Origin: an uncultured Prevotella sp.
Lineage (GTDB): Bacteria > Bacteroidota > Bacteroidia > Bacteroidales > Bacteroidaceae
Assembly (NCBI GenBank): GCA_905198745.1
Contig: CAJKDU010000033.1
Location: 1 to 26,638, forward strand
Direction: 5' to 3'
DNA: 26,638 nucleotides
The notes beneath the pieces were generated by a model. That model was not told where the DNA came from. It did not search any database and worked only from the letters and a program-made list of their open reading frames with translations. Shown piece after piece: positions 7,020-14,731 of this stretch. The position numbers and the translations under genes are program-made. How positions within the stretch are numbered: the first letter of the stretch is position 1; each line of letters opens with the position of its first letter.

Positions 7020-8513
7020 TTAGAGCACTTTTCCCAATGCCTCCTTCCAAGCAGCATAGGCTGAAAGATAGGCGTCACGGTCCTTCTCACAAGGTTCAAT
7101 GACGGCAAGTTTCTTGAGTGTGGCAAAAGCCTCGTCATGGTCCTTATAGATTCCACACCCCATGCCTGCGCCCTTGGCGGCGCCCACACTGCCGTCTGTA
7201 TCATAGAGTTCTATGGTAGCACCGCTCACTCCGGCGAGTGTGTCGCGGAACATGGGAGAGAGGAACATGTTGGCCTTTCCGGCATGAATCTTGCGTATGT
7301 CCATTCCCATGTGCTGCATCACTTCCATGCCATAGCAGAAACTGAACACGATGCCTTCCTGTGCGGCACGCATGATATGGGCACGATTGTGCTTGTTAAA
7401 GTTGAGTCCGTGGATGGAACAACCCGTTTCCCGGTTTTCGAGTACACGCTCTGCGCCATTGCCGAAGGGAATGACACTCACGCCTTCACTGCCAATAGGA
7501 ACATTGGCTATAAGGTCGTTCATCTCGGCATAGGAAATACCTTCTGGTGCCACATTGCGGCGCACCCAGGCATTGAGTATTCCTGTTCCATTGATGCAAA
7601 GCAACACGCCAAGACGTTCTTGCTCACAGCTGTAGTTGACGTGGGCAAAGGTATTGACACGACTCTTGGGGTCATAGTTTACATCGCCCAGCACGCCATA
7701 GACGACACCGGATGTTCCGGCTGTTGAGGCTATCTCTCCCGGATTGAACACATTGAGGCTCAATGCGTTGTTGGGCTGGTCGCCGGCTCGGTAAGAGATG
7801 GGAGTTCCTTCCTTTAGACCTGTCTCGGTGGCAGCCTGGGCCGACACTTGCGCCTGCACAGAGAAGGTGGGCACTTGATCTGCCACAAGACTGTCATCTA
7901 TTCCATAGTAATCGAGGAGTGAGGTAGCTACTTTCTGTTCCTTAAAATCCCACAGGATGCCTTCACTCAGTCCACTTACTGTGGTATTGATTTCGCCAGA
8001 CAGTTTCATGGCTATATAGTCGCCGGGAAGCATGAATTTGTCTATTCGCTCATAGTTCTGTGGTTCATTGTCCTTGACCCAAGCAAGTTTGGCGGCAGTA
8101 AAGTTGCCTGGTGAGTTGAGCATGTGCTCAAGACAGAACTGCTCGCCGAGGTCTTTAAAAGCCTTCTCCCCGTAGGAAACTGCGCGTGAGTCGCACCAGA
8201 TGATGGAAGGGCGCACCACTTGCTTGTCCTTGTCGACGCAAACCAATCCATGCATCTGATAGGAGATGCCGATGGCTTTGATGTCTTCACCCTTGGCTCC
8301 GGCATCCGCCATGATTTTGGCAAGACTGAGTTTGGCATTGTCCCACCACATCTGGGGGTCCTGCTCTGCCCATCCTGCCTTAACGGCAGTGATAGGTGCC
8401 TCGTGTTCGGGATAGAATGCCGAGGCCACACACTGGCCGTTCTCGACGTCAACAAGTGAAGCTTTCACAGAAGAGCTTCCGATGTCAAATCCTAATAAGT
8501 ATCTTTTTGCCAT
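7020..8513 (-). CDS. xylB: Xylulokinase (FGGY carbohydrate kinase)
   Basis: A 497-residue cytoplasmic FGGY-family kinase, most likely phosphorylating D-xylulose to xylulose-5-phosphate for the pentose phosphate pathway. The N-terminal ATPase fold begins LGFDIGSSSVKASL. The xylulokinase-type SYQMHGLV follows at about residue 105, then WCDSRA. The second half has AGDQPNNALSLNVF with the likely catalytic Asp, and STAGTSGVVYG for nucleotide binding. Length is normal and there is no lesion. It stands alone: no xylA, transporter or regulator is adjacent, so the substrate assignment rests on sequence only. Other FGGY kinases (ribulokinase, fuculokinase) are possible but fit the MHG motif less well. 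I see no clear TAnnTTTG box in the 196 bp upstream (8514-8709), which holds no other feature. Confidence 0.87.
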   Translation of the reverse strand: MAKRYLLGFDIGSSSVKASLVDVENGQCVASAFYPEHEAPITAVKAGWAEQDPQMWWDNAKLSLAKIMADAGAKGEDIKAIGISYQMHGLVCVDKDKQVVRPSIIWCDSRAVSYGEKAFKDLGEQFCLEHMLNSPGNFTAAKLAWVKDNEPQNYERIDKFMLPGDYIAMKLSGEINTTVSGLSEGILWDFKEQKVATSLLDYYGIDDSLVADQVPTFSVQAQVSAQAATETGLKEGTPISYRAGDQPNNALSLNVFNPGEIASTAGTSGVVYGVLGDVNYDPKSRVNTFAHVNYSCEQERLGVLLCINGTGILNAWVRRNVAPEGISYAEMNDLIANVPIGSEGVSVIPFGNGAERVLENRETGCSIHGLNFNKHNRAHIMRAAQEGIVFSFCYGMEVMQHMGMDIRKIHAGKANMFLSPMFRDTLAGVSGATIELYDTDGSVGAAKGAGMGCGIYKDHDEAFATLKKLAVIEPCEKDRDAYLSAYAAWKEALGKVL

Positions 8514-8709
8514 AGTATTTAGTATGTTTTCGGTGTTTCAAATAATACGTGTGCCAGTATCCTTTCACTTGAACGAAATTCCACAAAGTGGCTTTTATAG
8601 GAAAACAAGTAGAGAAAAGGAACAACTGACAAAGTTTCCAAAGGAACTGGTCGGGGTGGTTATGGGAGCGAGCACTTGCGGCCATGTGAGTCGGTAAAAG
8701 CGCATCGGG

Positions 8710-9042
8710 TCAGTCGAACAAGGAAAGTGACTTGTCTTCGGGCACAGGCGCTACAGAGTCTTCCTGCGAGATCTCTGTGAACTGCAGCATCAACTGAGAG
8801 GTTTGCCTGGAGTTCATGTTGAGCCTATAGATTCCTTTCTGCCCCGTATGCTCAACCATAGAGTCGCCGCCCTTGCTGTTGCGCTGCAGAAAAGAATAGA
8901 CGTAACGTGCCACGACCTTGATGTCCGTATCGTCAAAAAAGCTGTTGTTGGCATTATACACGTGCATGACTATCTTGCGCACAGAGAGTCCCTGCGTGCC
9001 TGCCTCCTTGAGAATTTTGATGATATCCTTGTCGTAATTCAT
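8710..9042 (-). CDS. Small conserved Bacteroidales protein, probably a winged-helix fold
   Basis: A 110-residue cytoplasmic protein without signal or membrane segment. The N-terminal half (DIIKILKEAGTQGLSVRKIV, then FFDDTDIKVVARYVYSFLQR) has the helix-turn-helix pattern of small winged-helix domains that sense or bind nucleic acid. It is followed by GIYRLN, a likely beta wing, and an acidic tail ending SLSLFD. I recall similar uncharacterised proteins in Prevotella and Bacteroides, but no function. It lies after the DUF2582-like gene on the same strand but is separated from it by a terminator hairpin. No promoter box is evident in the 12 nt between hairpin and start, so it may depend on read-through. 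Confidence 0.75.
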   Translation of the reverse strand: MNYDKDIIKILKEAGTQGLSVRKIVMHVYNANNSFFDDTDIKVVARYVYSFLQRNSKGGDSMVEHTGQKGIYRLNMNSRQTSQLMLQFTEISQEDSVAPVPEDKSLSLFD

Positions 9043-9054
9043 AAAAAGTGAAAA

Positions 9055-9084
9055 GGAGGACCGGCAAAAACCTGCCAGTCCTCC
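9055..9084 (-). terminator. Hairpin terminator between the two small winged-helix genes
   Basis: GGAGGACCGGCA and TGCCAGTCCTCC pair with one mismatched position around an AAAACC loop. On the minus strand the stem is followed by CCTTTTCACTTTTT. It follows the gene at 9112 and precedes the gene ending at 8710. Confidence 0.7.
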
Positions 9085-9111
9085 ATTATGGTTTCCTTGG
9101 CTATTTCAAGT

Positions 9112-9411
9112 TTAAGCCAAAGTGATGAGTTTGCCGTCGTCCTTGATTTTACCCTCCTTGAACAACCAGCCCATACCAAGAAGCACTTCTTCTTTGGTAA
9201 TTTTGGCTTCCTTGGCTATTTCTGCCACACTGAGAGCCTTACCTGCGGTAGACAATGCCTGGTAGACATCACCTGCTCTAAAGCCTACATTCACTCCGTC
9301 CACAGCAATCTCTGCCTTCTTGGCAGTTGGTTTCTTGGCGGCTGGCTTTGCTGCTGCCTTCTTGGGAGCTGCAGCTGTTGTCTTCTTAACTGTTGTTTTC
9401 TTTTCTACCAT
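9112..9411 (-). CDS. Lys/Ala-rich protein with winged-helix domain (DUF2582-like)
   Basis: A 99-residue protein in two parts. Residues 1-35 are a Lys/Ala/Pro-rich tail with PAAKK- and KKPTAKK-type repeats, like the tails of histone H1-like DNA-binding proteins. Residues about 36-99 form a small winged-helix domain (NVGFRAGDVYQALSTAG, LSVAEIAKEAKITKEEV, LLGMGWLFKEGKI) resembling the family listed as winged helix-turn-helix DUF2582. The combination suggests a non-specific, abundant DNA-associated protein, but the role is inferred. It has its own promoter (9464-9495) and terminator (9055-9084), so it is a single-gene unit downstream of aspS. Confidence 0.85.
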   Translation of the reverse strand: MVEKKTTVKKTTAAAPKKAAAKPAAKKPTAKKAEIAVDGVNVGFRAGDVYQALSTAGKALSVAEIAKEAKITKEEVLLGMGWLFKEGKIKDDGKLITLA

Positions 9412-9463
9412 AATCTATAAAGTTTAATATTATAAATTCTCAAATTTCAAACTCTTTATGGTG

Positions 9464-9495
9464 CAAAAGTAATCTTTTCCAGCTTAAATGGCAAA
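9464..9495 (-). promoter_or_regulatory. Promoter of the Lys/Ala-rich winged-helix gene
   Basis: On the minus strand TTTG (9492-9495), 20 nt, then TACTTTTG (9464-9471), a near-ideal Bacteroidetes promoter. It predicts a leader of about 45 nt before the start at 9411. Confidence 0.7.
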
Positions 9496-9499
9496 GAAA

Positions 9500-9540
9500 A
9501 GTTACAGGAAAATGGCATTTTCTACCATAATCCTGTAACT
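9500..9540 (-). terminator. Hairpin terminator of aspS
   Basis: Perfect 10-bp arms AGTTACAGGA and TCCTGTAACT around a 21-nt loop. On the minus strand TTTTCTTT follows. It lies between the aspS stop and the next promoter. Confidence 0.7.
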
Positions 9541-9581
9541 TATCGTTTTTTCTTGACTTACGTCAAGCTATCGTCTTATGT

Positions 9582-11342
9582 TTACTCTTCACTCAAGTCT
9601 ACCTTGAGGTGCAGTTCGTCGAGTTGCTTGGGGTCAAGTTCACTCGGTGCGTCGAGCATCACGTCACGGCCGCTGTTGTTCTTGGGGAAGGCTATGCAGT
9701 CACGGATGGAGTCGAGTCCGGCAAGGATAGACACGAATCGGTCGAGACCGAAGGCAAGACCAGCGTGTGGCGGTGCTCCATACTTGAATGCGTTGATAAG
9801 GAAGCCGAACTGTGCCTCGGCACGTTCCTTGGTGAAGCCCAGAATCTTGAACATCTTTTCCTGCAGCTGGCAATCGTGTATACGAAGGCTTCCGCCACCT
9901 ACTTCCACGCCGTTGCAAACGAAGTCGTAAGCCTTGGCACGCACTTGCTCGGGGTGTTCCTCAAGCAATGGTATGTCATCGGGATTAGGCATTGTGAAAG
10001 GATGGTGGGTTGACATGAGGCGCTGCTCCTCGTCGCTCCACTCAAAGAGCGGGAAGTCAATAATCCAGAGACAGCAGAATTTGTTCTTGTCGCGCAGGCC
10101 GAGACGGTCGCCCATCTCAAGACGGAGCGAGCACAACTGAACACGTGTCTTGTTGGCATTGTCTCCACTAAGAATGAGTACGAGGTCGCCATCCTTGGCT
10201 CCCATTTTTTCTTTCACTTCCTGAAGGGCAGCAGCATCGTAGAACTTGTCCACGCTCGACTTCACTGTGCCGTCGGCATTATACTTGATATAGACAAGTC
10301 CCTTGGCACCCACCTGTGGTTTCTTGACAAATTCCGTGAGTTGGTCAAGTTGCTTTCGGGTATATCCGGCACAACCCGGCACGCAGATACCGCCAATGTA
10401 TGCAGCATTGTCAAACACGGAGAATGTACCTTTCTTGAGCACATCCATGAGTTCCACAAATTCCATGCCAAAGCGAAGGTCCGGCTTGTCCGAACCGAAA
10501 CGACGCATGGCCTCGTGCCAAGTCATCTGCTGGAGCTTGGCGGGAAGTTCCACGCCACGAATCTCCTTGAACAGATGACGTGCCATATCCTCGAAGAGAT
10601 TGATCACATCGTCTTGGTCAACAAAACTCATCTCACAGTCTATCTGGGTGAACTCGGGCTGGCGGTCGGCACGCAAGTCCTCGTCGCGGAAGCACTTGGC
10701 TATCTGGAAATAGCGGTCGAAGCCAGACACCATCAGGAGTTGCTTCAGTGTCTGAGGGCTCTGAGGCAGAGCATAGAACTGTCCAGGATTCATGCGAGAC
10801 GGCACCACGAAGTCGCGGGCACCCTCTGGAGTAGAACCGATGAGCACCGGAGTCTCAACCTCGATAAACTGCTTGGAGTCGAGGAAGTTGCGAATAAGAA
10901 TGGTCATGCGGTGACGAAGCTCCAGATTCTTGCGAACCATGGGACGGCGCAAGTCGAGATAACGATATTTCATGCGGATGTCGTCGCCGCCATCTGTATT
11001 GTCTTCTATGGTGAAAGGAGGAGTGAGACTGGGGCTGAGCACCACCAGTTTCTTGGCTATTATCTCTATTTCTCCTGTGGGGAGATTGGGGTTCTTGCTT
11101 TCGCGTTCGTTCACGACGCCCTCCACCTGTATGCAGTATTCACGGCCGAGGTGGTTGGCCTGGTCGCACAGGTCTTTGTCGTCTGCCTCATTAAACACGA
11201 GCTGCGTGATGCCATAGCGGTCACGAAGATCGGCAAATGTCATGCCACCCATCTTGCGTGTGCGCTGCACCCATCCGGCAAGGGTCACTTCCTTGCCCTT
11301 ATCGGAGAGTCGAAGCTCTCCACATGTCTTTGTCCTGTACAT
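9582..11342 (-). CDS. aspS: Aspartyl-tRNA synthetase
   Basis: A 586-residue class II aminoacyl-tRNA synthetase charging tRNA-Asp in the cytoplasm. The N-terminal OB-fold anticodon-binding domain covers about residues 1-105 (TLAGWVQRTRKMGGMTFADL). The catalytic domain follows with motif 1 around residues 160-170, motif 2 FRDEDLRADRQPEF (218-231), the bacterial GAD insertion in the middle, and motif 3 with GLAFGLDRF near residue 550. The length matches bacterial-type AspRS. No lesion is visible. It has its own strong promoter and terminator, so it forms a single-gene unit. Confidence 0.97.
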   Translation of the reverse strand: MYRTKTCGELRLSDKGKEVTLAGWVQRTRKMGGMTFADLRDRYGITQLVFNEADDKDLCDQANHLGREYCIQVEGVVNERESKNPNLPTGEIEIIAKKLVVLSPSLTPPFTIEDNTDGGDDIRMKYRYLDLRRPMVRKNLELRHRMTILIRNFLDSKQFIEVETPVLIGSTPEGARDFVVPSRMNPGQFYALPQSPQTLKQLLMVSGFDRYFQIAKCFRDEDLRADRQPEFTQIDCEMSFVDQDDVINLFEDMARHLFKEIRGVELPAKLQQMTWHEAMRRFGSDKPDLRFGMEFVELMDVLKKGTFSVFDNAAYIGGICVPGCAGYTRKQLDQLTEFVKKPQVGAKGLVYIKYNADGTVKSSVDKFYDAAALQEVKEKMGAKDGDLVLILSGDNANKTRVQLCSLRLEMGDRLGLRDKNKFCCLWIIDFPLFEWSDEEQRLMSTHHPFTMPNPDDIPLLEEHPEQVRAKAYDFVCNGVEVGGGSLRIHDCQLQEKMFKILGFTKERAEAQFGFLINAFKYGAPPHAGLAFGLDRFVSILAGLDSIRDCIAFPKNNSGRDVMLDAPSELDPKQLDELHLKVDLSEE

Positions 11343-11373
11343 ATTTATTGTATGGTTATATTTTATCTTCGTG

Positions 11374-11404
11374 CAAAGGTATATCTTTTATCTTGAACTA
11401 CAAA
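11374..11404 (-). promoter_or_regulatory. Promoter of aspS
   Basis: On the minus strand TTTG (11401-11404), 19 nt, then TACCTTTG (11374-11381), a textbook Bacteroidetes promoter about 32 nt before the start. Confidence 0.75.
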
Positions 11405-11554
11405 GAAGTATTATGGAAAAGTTGAAAGTGCATCCACATAGCCCGCAACGTGTCGAAAGGAAGCCCGTCTATCACATCCTAGATGTCGTTTCTATGGGTA
11501 TGAGCCCTCAAATGAAGGGCGTTGTCGTCTTGGTGCTTGCCGGATGACCGCTCA
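11405..11554. other. Intergenic segment between the aspS promoter and composite repeat 1
   Basis: A 44-codon plus-strand ORF (11413-11547, beginning MEKLKVHPHSPQR) lies here. It has no promoter box, no recognisable domain and no homologue I recall, so I do not call it a gene. I see nothing else in this segment. Confidence 0.4.
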
Positions 11555-11950
11555 TCTCGCGCACGCGCGCAGGTAAAGTTTTTCGTTTTCTCACCACTAT
11601 CTATTACTTTTCTTGTTATCCGACATTTTCTGCTGTATGTAAGCAAGATATAGAGAGTGATAGAAGCGTGATAGATGGCGTGACATCCCTCACATCTATC
11701 ACCGATTCGCCGTTCCGTTTGTCAAGTTCAAGAGGTATGCCCGAAATCTGTTCTGCTGCTTGGGCACACGATACCCACGGCAGTGGCAATGAGTGAACAG
11801 GCTGTGGGGCCAAGCCTAAGTCTGCCACTAATGCATCGTTACTCTGCCATTAGCGCATCGACAGTCTGCCACTAACAAACTGCAACAGAACAGTATCATG
11901 ACCATATCCGGTCCGGAAGTGATTGGCATACATGCGGAAACTGCAACATC
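11555..11950 (+). repeat. Composite intergenic repeat, copy 1
   Basis: The parts come in the same order as in the copy at 16485. First is an alternating purine-pyrimidine run (CGCGCACGCGCGC at 11558-11570) followed by GTAAAGTTTTT. Next is an inverted-repeat zone with CTATCTATTAC (11598 area) and GTGATAGAAGCGTGATAGATGG (11657-11677 area), plus CATCTATCACC near 11692. Then comes an array with 22-bp period (11760-11886), and finally a region with TTCCAAATCCGGAATGACC. The two copies are diverged, sharing short blocks rather than long identity. A 70-codon minus-strand ORF overlaps it but looks like chance. Confidence 0.65.
11760..11886 (+). repeat. 22-bp periodic array inside composite repeat 1
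   Basis: Units start at 11760, 11782, 11804, 11821, 11843 and 11865. The last three are clearest: TCTGCCACTAATGCATC, TCTGCCATTAGCGCATC and TCTGCCACTAACAAACTG, each exactly 22 bp from the next. The earlier units (TTGGGCA, AGTGGCA, GTGGGGC) keep the same 22-bp step. Confidence 0.6.
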
Positions 11951-12100
11951 TGGTATCAATTCCAAATCCGGAATGACCATCATTCTGCCCCCGTGACGAC
12001 AAACATCACCTCAATTTCCGGATGGTCCCTATTATTTAAGGTGTCACGACCCCCATAAAATAAAAACGTGGATTTTATTTTATATTCCGTCCTTTTACAC

Positions 12101-12108
12101 TAACTTTG
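12101..12108 (+). promoter_or_regulatory. -7 promoter box for ilvA-ridA
   Basis: TAACTTTG matches TAnnTTTG, 28 nt before the ilvA ATG. A T-rich stretch lies at the -33 position but without an exact TTTG. No attenuator or leader peptide is seen in the short leader. Confidence 0.6.
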
Positions 12109-12136
12109 CACTGACTATATAAAACCGGAAAAGGAA

Positions 12137-13339
12137 ATGTTGAATTTAGACAATTTCTACAAGGCTCGCTATGTGCTGAGCAAAATCATCAGGCGCACCG
12201 ACTTGGTGCACGCTCCCAAGATCAACCCCGAGTGTGACGTGTATCTGAAACCCGAATGTCTGCAGAAGACGGGATCGTTCAAGATTCGCGGTGCCTACTA
12301 CAAAATATCGCAACTTTCAGAAGAGGAGAAACAAAAGGGCGTGATAGCCTGTTCGGCAGGCAACCATGCACAAGGTGTGGCGCTCGGCGCTACCGCCATG
12401 GGCATCAAGTCGCTCATCTGCCTGCCCGAAGGAGCACCCATCAGCAAGGTGGAGGCTACCAAACGGTTGGGTGCCGAGGTGTGCCTCGTGCCGGGTGTCT
12501 ACGATGATGCCTACCAAAAGGCGCTACAACTGCGCGACGAACACGGCTACACATTCATCCATCCCTTCGACGACGAGAATGTCATCGCCGGACAGGGAAC
12601 CATCGGTCTTGAACTGCTCGACCAACTGCCCGAAGTGGAAGCCGTGGTGGTGCCGGTGGGCGGCGGCGGACTCATCTCGGGTATAGCCTATGCCATCAAG
12701 TCGCTCAACCCCAAGGTGAAAGTCTATGGGGTGCAGGCTGCCGGTGCGGCAAGCATGGTGGCAAGCCTGCACGACCACAAGCAAGAGAAACTCGCCAGCG
12801 TGTCGACCATTGCCGACGGCATTGCCGTAAAGGAACCGGGTGCCACAACTTTTGACGTGTGCTCCAACTATGTGGACGACATCGTGACGGTGAGCGAAGA
12901 CGAGATATGCGCAGCCATACTCCACCTCATCGAGAGCGAGAAGATGGTGGCCGAGGGTGCCGGTGCGGCAAGCGTGGCTGCCGTGATGTTCGGCAAGGTA
13001 CCGGTGAAGGGCATGAAGACGGTGTGTGTGGTGAGCGGCGGCAACATCGACGTGACCATCCTCAGCCGAGTCATCAACCGGGGTCTTGCCAAGAGCGGAC
13101 GCATCTGCACACTAACCATAGAACTGGCCGACAAGCCCGGACAGCTGGTTAAGGTGTGCGAAGTGATAGCCAACATGGGTGCCAACATCATCAGCGTGCA
13201 CCACGAGCGCAACACGGCAAGCAAGAACGTGACCGACTGCGTGCTCCGGTTGGCTGCCGAAACCAAGAACCTGGAGCACGTGGAGGCCATCAAGCGTGCT
13301 CTCATCGACAATGGCATGAAGATAAGAGAAAACATTTAA
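12137..13339 (+). CDS. ilvA: Threonine ammonia-lyase (threonine dehydratase) with ACT domain
   Basis: A 400-residue PLP enzyme (fold type II) deaminating L-threonine to 2-oxobutyrate, the entry to isoleucine synthesis; it may also act on serine. The PLP lysine is Lys49 in SFKIRGA. SAGNHAQG (73-80) and the phosphate-binding GGGGL (175-179) follow. Residues about 325-400 form one ACT domain (LTIELADKPGQLVKV), which usually binds an amino-acid effector. The length is that of the short single-ACT form, not the long two-ACT E. coli IlvA, so regulation could be of the TdcB type or by isoleucine/valine. It is 26 bp upstream of ridA and shares its transcript. Neither gene is disrupted. Confidence 0.92.
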   Translation: MLNLDNFYKARYVLSKIIRRTDLVHAPKINPECDVYLKPECLQKTGSFKIRGAYYKISQLSEEEKQKGVIACSAGNHAQGVALGATAMGIKSLICLPEGAPISKVEATKRLGAEVCLVPGVYDDAYQKALQLRDEHGYTFIHPFDDENVIAGQGTIGLELLDQLPEVEAVVVPVGGGGLISGIAYAIKSLNPKVKVYGVQAAGAASMVASLHDHKQEKLASVSTIADGIAVKEPGATTFDVCSNYVDDIVTVSEDEICAAILHLIESEKMVAEGAGAASVAAVMFGKVPVKGMKTVCVVSGGNIDVTILSRVINRGLAKSGRICTLTIELADKPGQLVKVCEVIANMGANIISVHHERNTASKNVTDCVLRLAAETKNLEHVEAIKRALIDNGMKIRENI

Positions 13340-13365
13340 ACATAAACTTTTAAAACAACAAGACA

Positions 13366-13740
13366 ATGGAAGCTATCCACACAGAAAAGGCTCCTAAGGC
13401 CATAGGTCCTTACAGCCAGGCAATCAAAGTAGGCAACATGGTATTCGCCTCAGGCCAAATTCCCGTAGATCCAGCCACAGGCGAATTTGCCGAGGGTGGC
13501 ATCAAGGGACAGACACGCCAGTCGCTCACCAATGCGCAGGCCATCCTGAAAGAGGCCGGCACCGACCTTTCCAAGGTCATCAAGACCACCGTATTCCTTT
13601 CAGACATGGGCAACTTTGCTGCCATGAACGAGGTCTACGCCGAGTTCTTCCAGCAGCCCTACCCTGCACGTTCGGCTGTGGCAGTGAAGGATCTGCCCAA
13701 AGGCGCACTCGTGGAAATAGAGTGCATCGCTGAACTGTAA
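13366..13740 (+). CDS. ridA: RidA-family enamine/imine deaminase
   Basis: A 124-residue protein of the RidA (YjgF/YER057c/UK114) family. It hydrolyses the reactive enamine/imine intermediates (2-aminoacrylate, 2-aminocrotonate) released by PLP dehydratases, giving ammonia and the 2-oxoacid, and acts as a cytoplasmic trimer. The family signature is complete: IGPYSQAI and FASGQIP near the N-terminus, and the active-site Arg at about residue 102 in PARSAVAV, followed by LVEIECIA. It follows a threonine dehydratase by 26 bp, so enzyme and detoxifier are made together. It ends before a strong bidirectional hairpin. Confidence 0.95.
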   Translation: MEAIHTEKAPKAIGPYSQAIKVGNMVFASGQIPVDPATGEFAEGGIKGQTRQSLTNAQAILKEAGTDLSKVIKTTVFLSDMGNFAAMNEVYAEFFQQPYPARSAVAVKDLPKGALVEIECIAEL

Positions 13741-13762
13741 GGCTTTCTGCCCATAAAAAAGA

Positions 13763-13812
13763 CAAGGAGTGAAAGGATTTGAACATCATTTGTCAAATCC
13801 TTTCACTCCTTG
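13763..13812. terminator. Bidirectional hairpin terminator between ridA and the TPR gene
   Basis: A perfect 20-bp stem, CAAGGAGTGAAAGGATTTGA with its exact complement at 13793-13812, and a 10-nt loop. It is flanked by an A-rich run on the left and a T-containing run on the right. It serves two convergent genes. Confidence 0.9.
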
Positions 13813-13843
13813 CTTGTTTATACCAATGTTCCGCAGCCCCTTG

Positions 13844-14731
13844 TCAGAAGCCGTAAGGATTCATCTCCTTGTATTTTCGGTTGAGCTTGTCTTCTATTCC
13901 CTCTGCCGTGAACTCCCCGTTCACGTCCTGTGCCTTGTCGGGCTCAAGTTCGAGCACCTTCTGCATGTCTTCCGCTGCCGCCTGGCTCTCGCCACGCTCA
14001 TAGCGGATGGCGCCACGCTCCTTGTAAGCTTCAAGCCGGAAGGGATTGGCATCGAGCACCTTGCCATACCAGTCCACAGCCTCGTCCTTATGGGCCAGAC
14101 TGTTCTCCACTCTGGCCTTAAGCAGCAGGGCATCTTCCGATTGCGGAGCAAGCTTGAGCATGGTGTCGGCATCAGATGTGGCGCCCGCTTTGTCGCCCAT
14201 CTTGAGTAGCGTTTCGCCACGGAGCAACAGGGCCTCCGCATAGTCGGGATCCACCGAAACGGCCTTGGTGAGCATGGCTATGGCATTGACCACATCGCCC
14301 ATGCCCAGACACGACTGGGCATAGAGGAAATTCACCTCTGCATTATCACGGTCCAGGAGCATCGCCTTCTCGGCAGCCTCGCCCATGGCCTTGTAGTCCT
14401 CCATCATGTATGCCACACGCGCCATCCTGACGAACACCTGAAGGTTGTCGGGACATGCCTCGGCAATGAGCCGCAACTGCTCGTAGGCATCAGCCGGACG
14501 GCGTAGTGCCACATAAACTTGCGACAGATAATCACGTGTCTCAAGATCATCCTTAATGTCGAGGGCATGGGTGAAGCACTGCACGGCATATTCAGCCTCG
14601 TGGCTGCGCATGGCGCGAACGCCATCATATTTCAGCACGTCAAAGTCGCGCTCTGTGCGGGTAACGGGTTGAGAGGTGGCGGAGGTGTCTTCATCCGACT
14701 TGATTCCGAAGAGTTTCTTGAACAGGTTCAT
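13844..14731 (-). CDS. Tetratricopeptide repeat protein
   Basis: A 295-residue protein made almost entirely of TPR units, about seven by eye from residue 30 to 265 (for example AVQCFTHALDIKDDLETRDY, AIAMLTKAVSVDPDYAEALL, AAEDMQKVLELEPDKAQ). TPR arrays bind partner proteins; the partner is unknown. No signal peptide is present, since the N-terminus MNLFKKLFGIKSDEDTS is short and charged, so it is probably cytoplasmic. Its ATG overlaps the TGA of the upstream secreted-protein gene (ATGA, 14728-14731), implying translational coupling. It ends before the bidirectional terminator. I recognise no specific subfamily. Confidence 0.85.
   Translation of the reverse strand: MNLFKKLFGIKSDEDTSATSQPVTRTERDFDVLKYDGVRAMRSHEAEYAVQCFTHALDIKDDLETRDYLSQVYVALRRPADAYEQLRLIAEACPDNLQVFVRMARVAYMMEDYKAMGEAAEKAMLLDRDNAEVNFLYAQSCLGMGDVVNAIAMLTKAVSVDPDYAEALLLRGETLLKMGDKAGATSDADTMLKLAPQSEDALLLKARVENSLAHKDEAVDWYGKVLDANPFRLEAYKERGAIRYERGESQAAAEDMQKVLELEPDKAQDVNGEFTAEGIEDKLNRKYKEMNPYGF

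Noticed and set aside
8514..8709. tRNA or riboswitch upstream of xylulokinase
   Set aside because: No cloverleaf or known aptamer pattern can be drawn from this sequence by eye.
11413..11547. 44-codon ORF before composite repeat 1
   Set aside because: No promoter box, no domain and no recalled homologue; likely chance.
11616..11828. Minus-strand ORF inside composite repeat 1 (and 16531-16755 in copy 2)
   Set aside because: They overlap structured repeat sequence, share only a short PSIT-LSL stretch and have no signals of expression.
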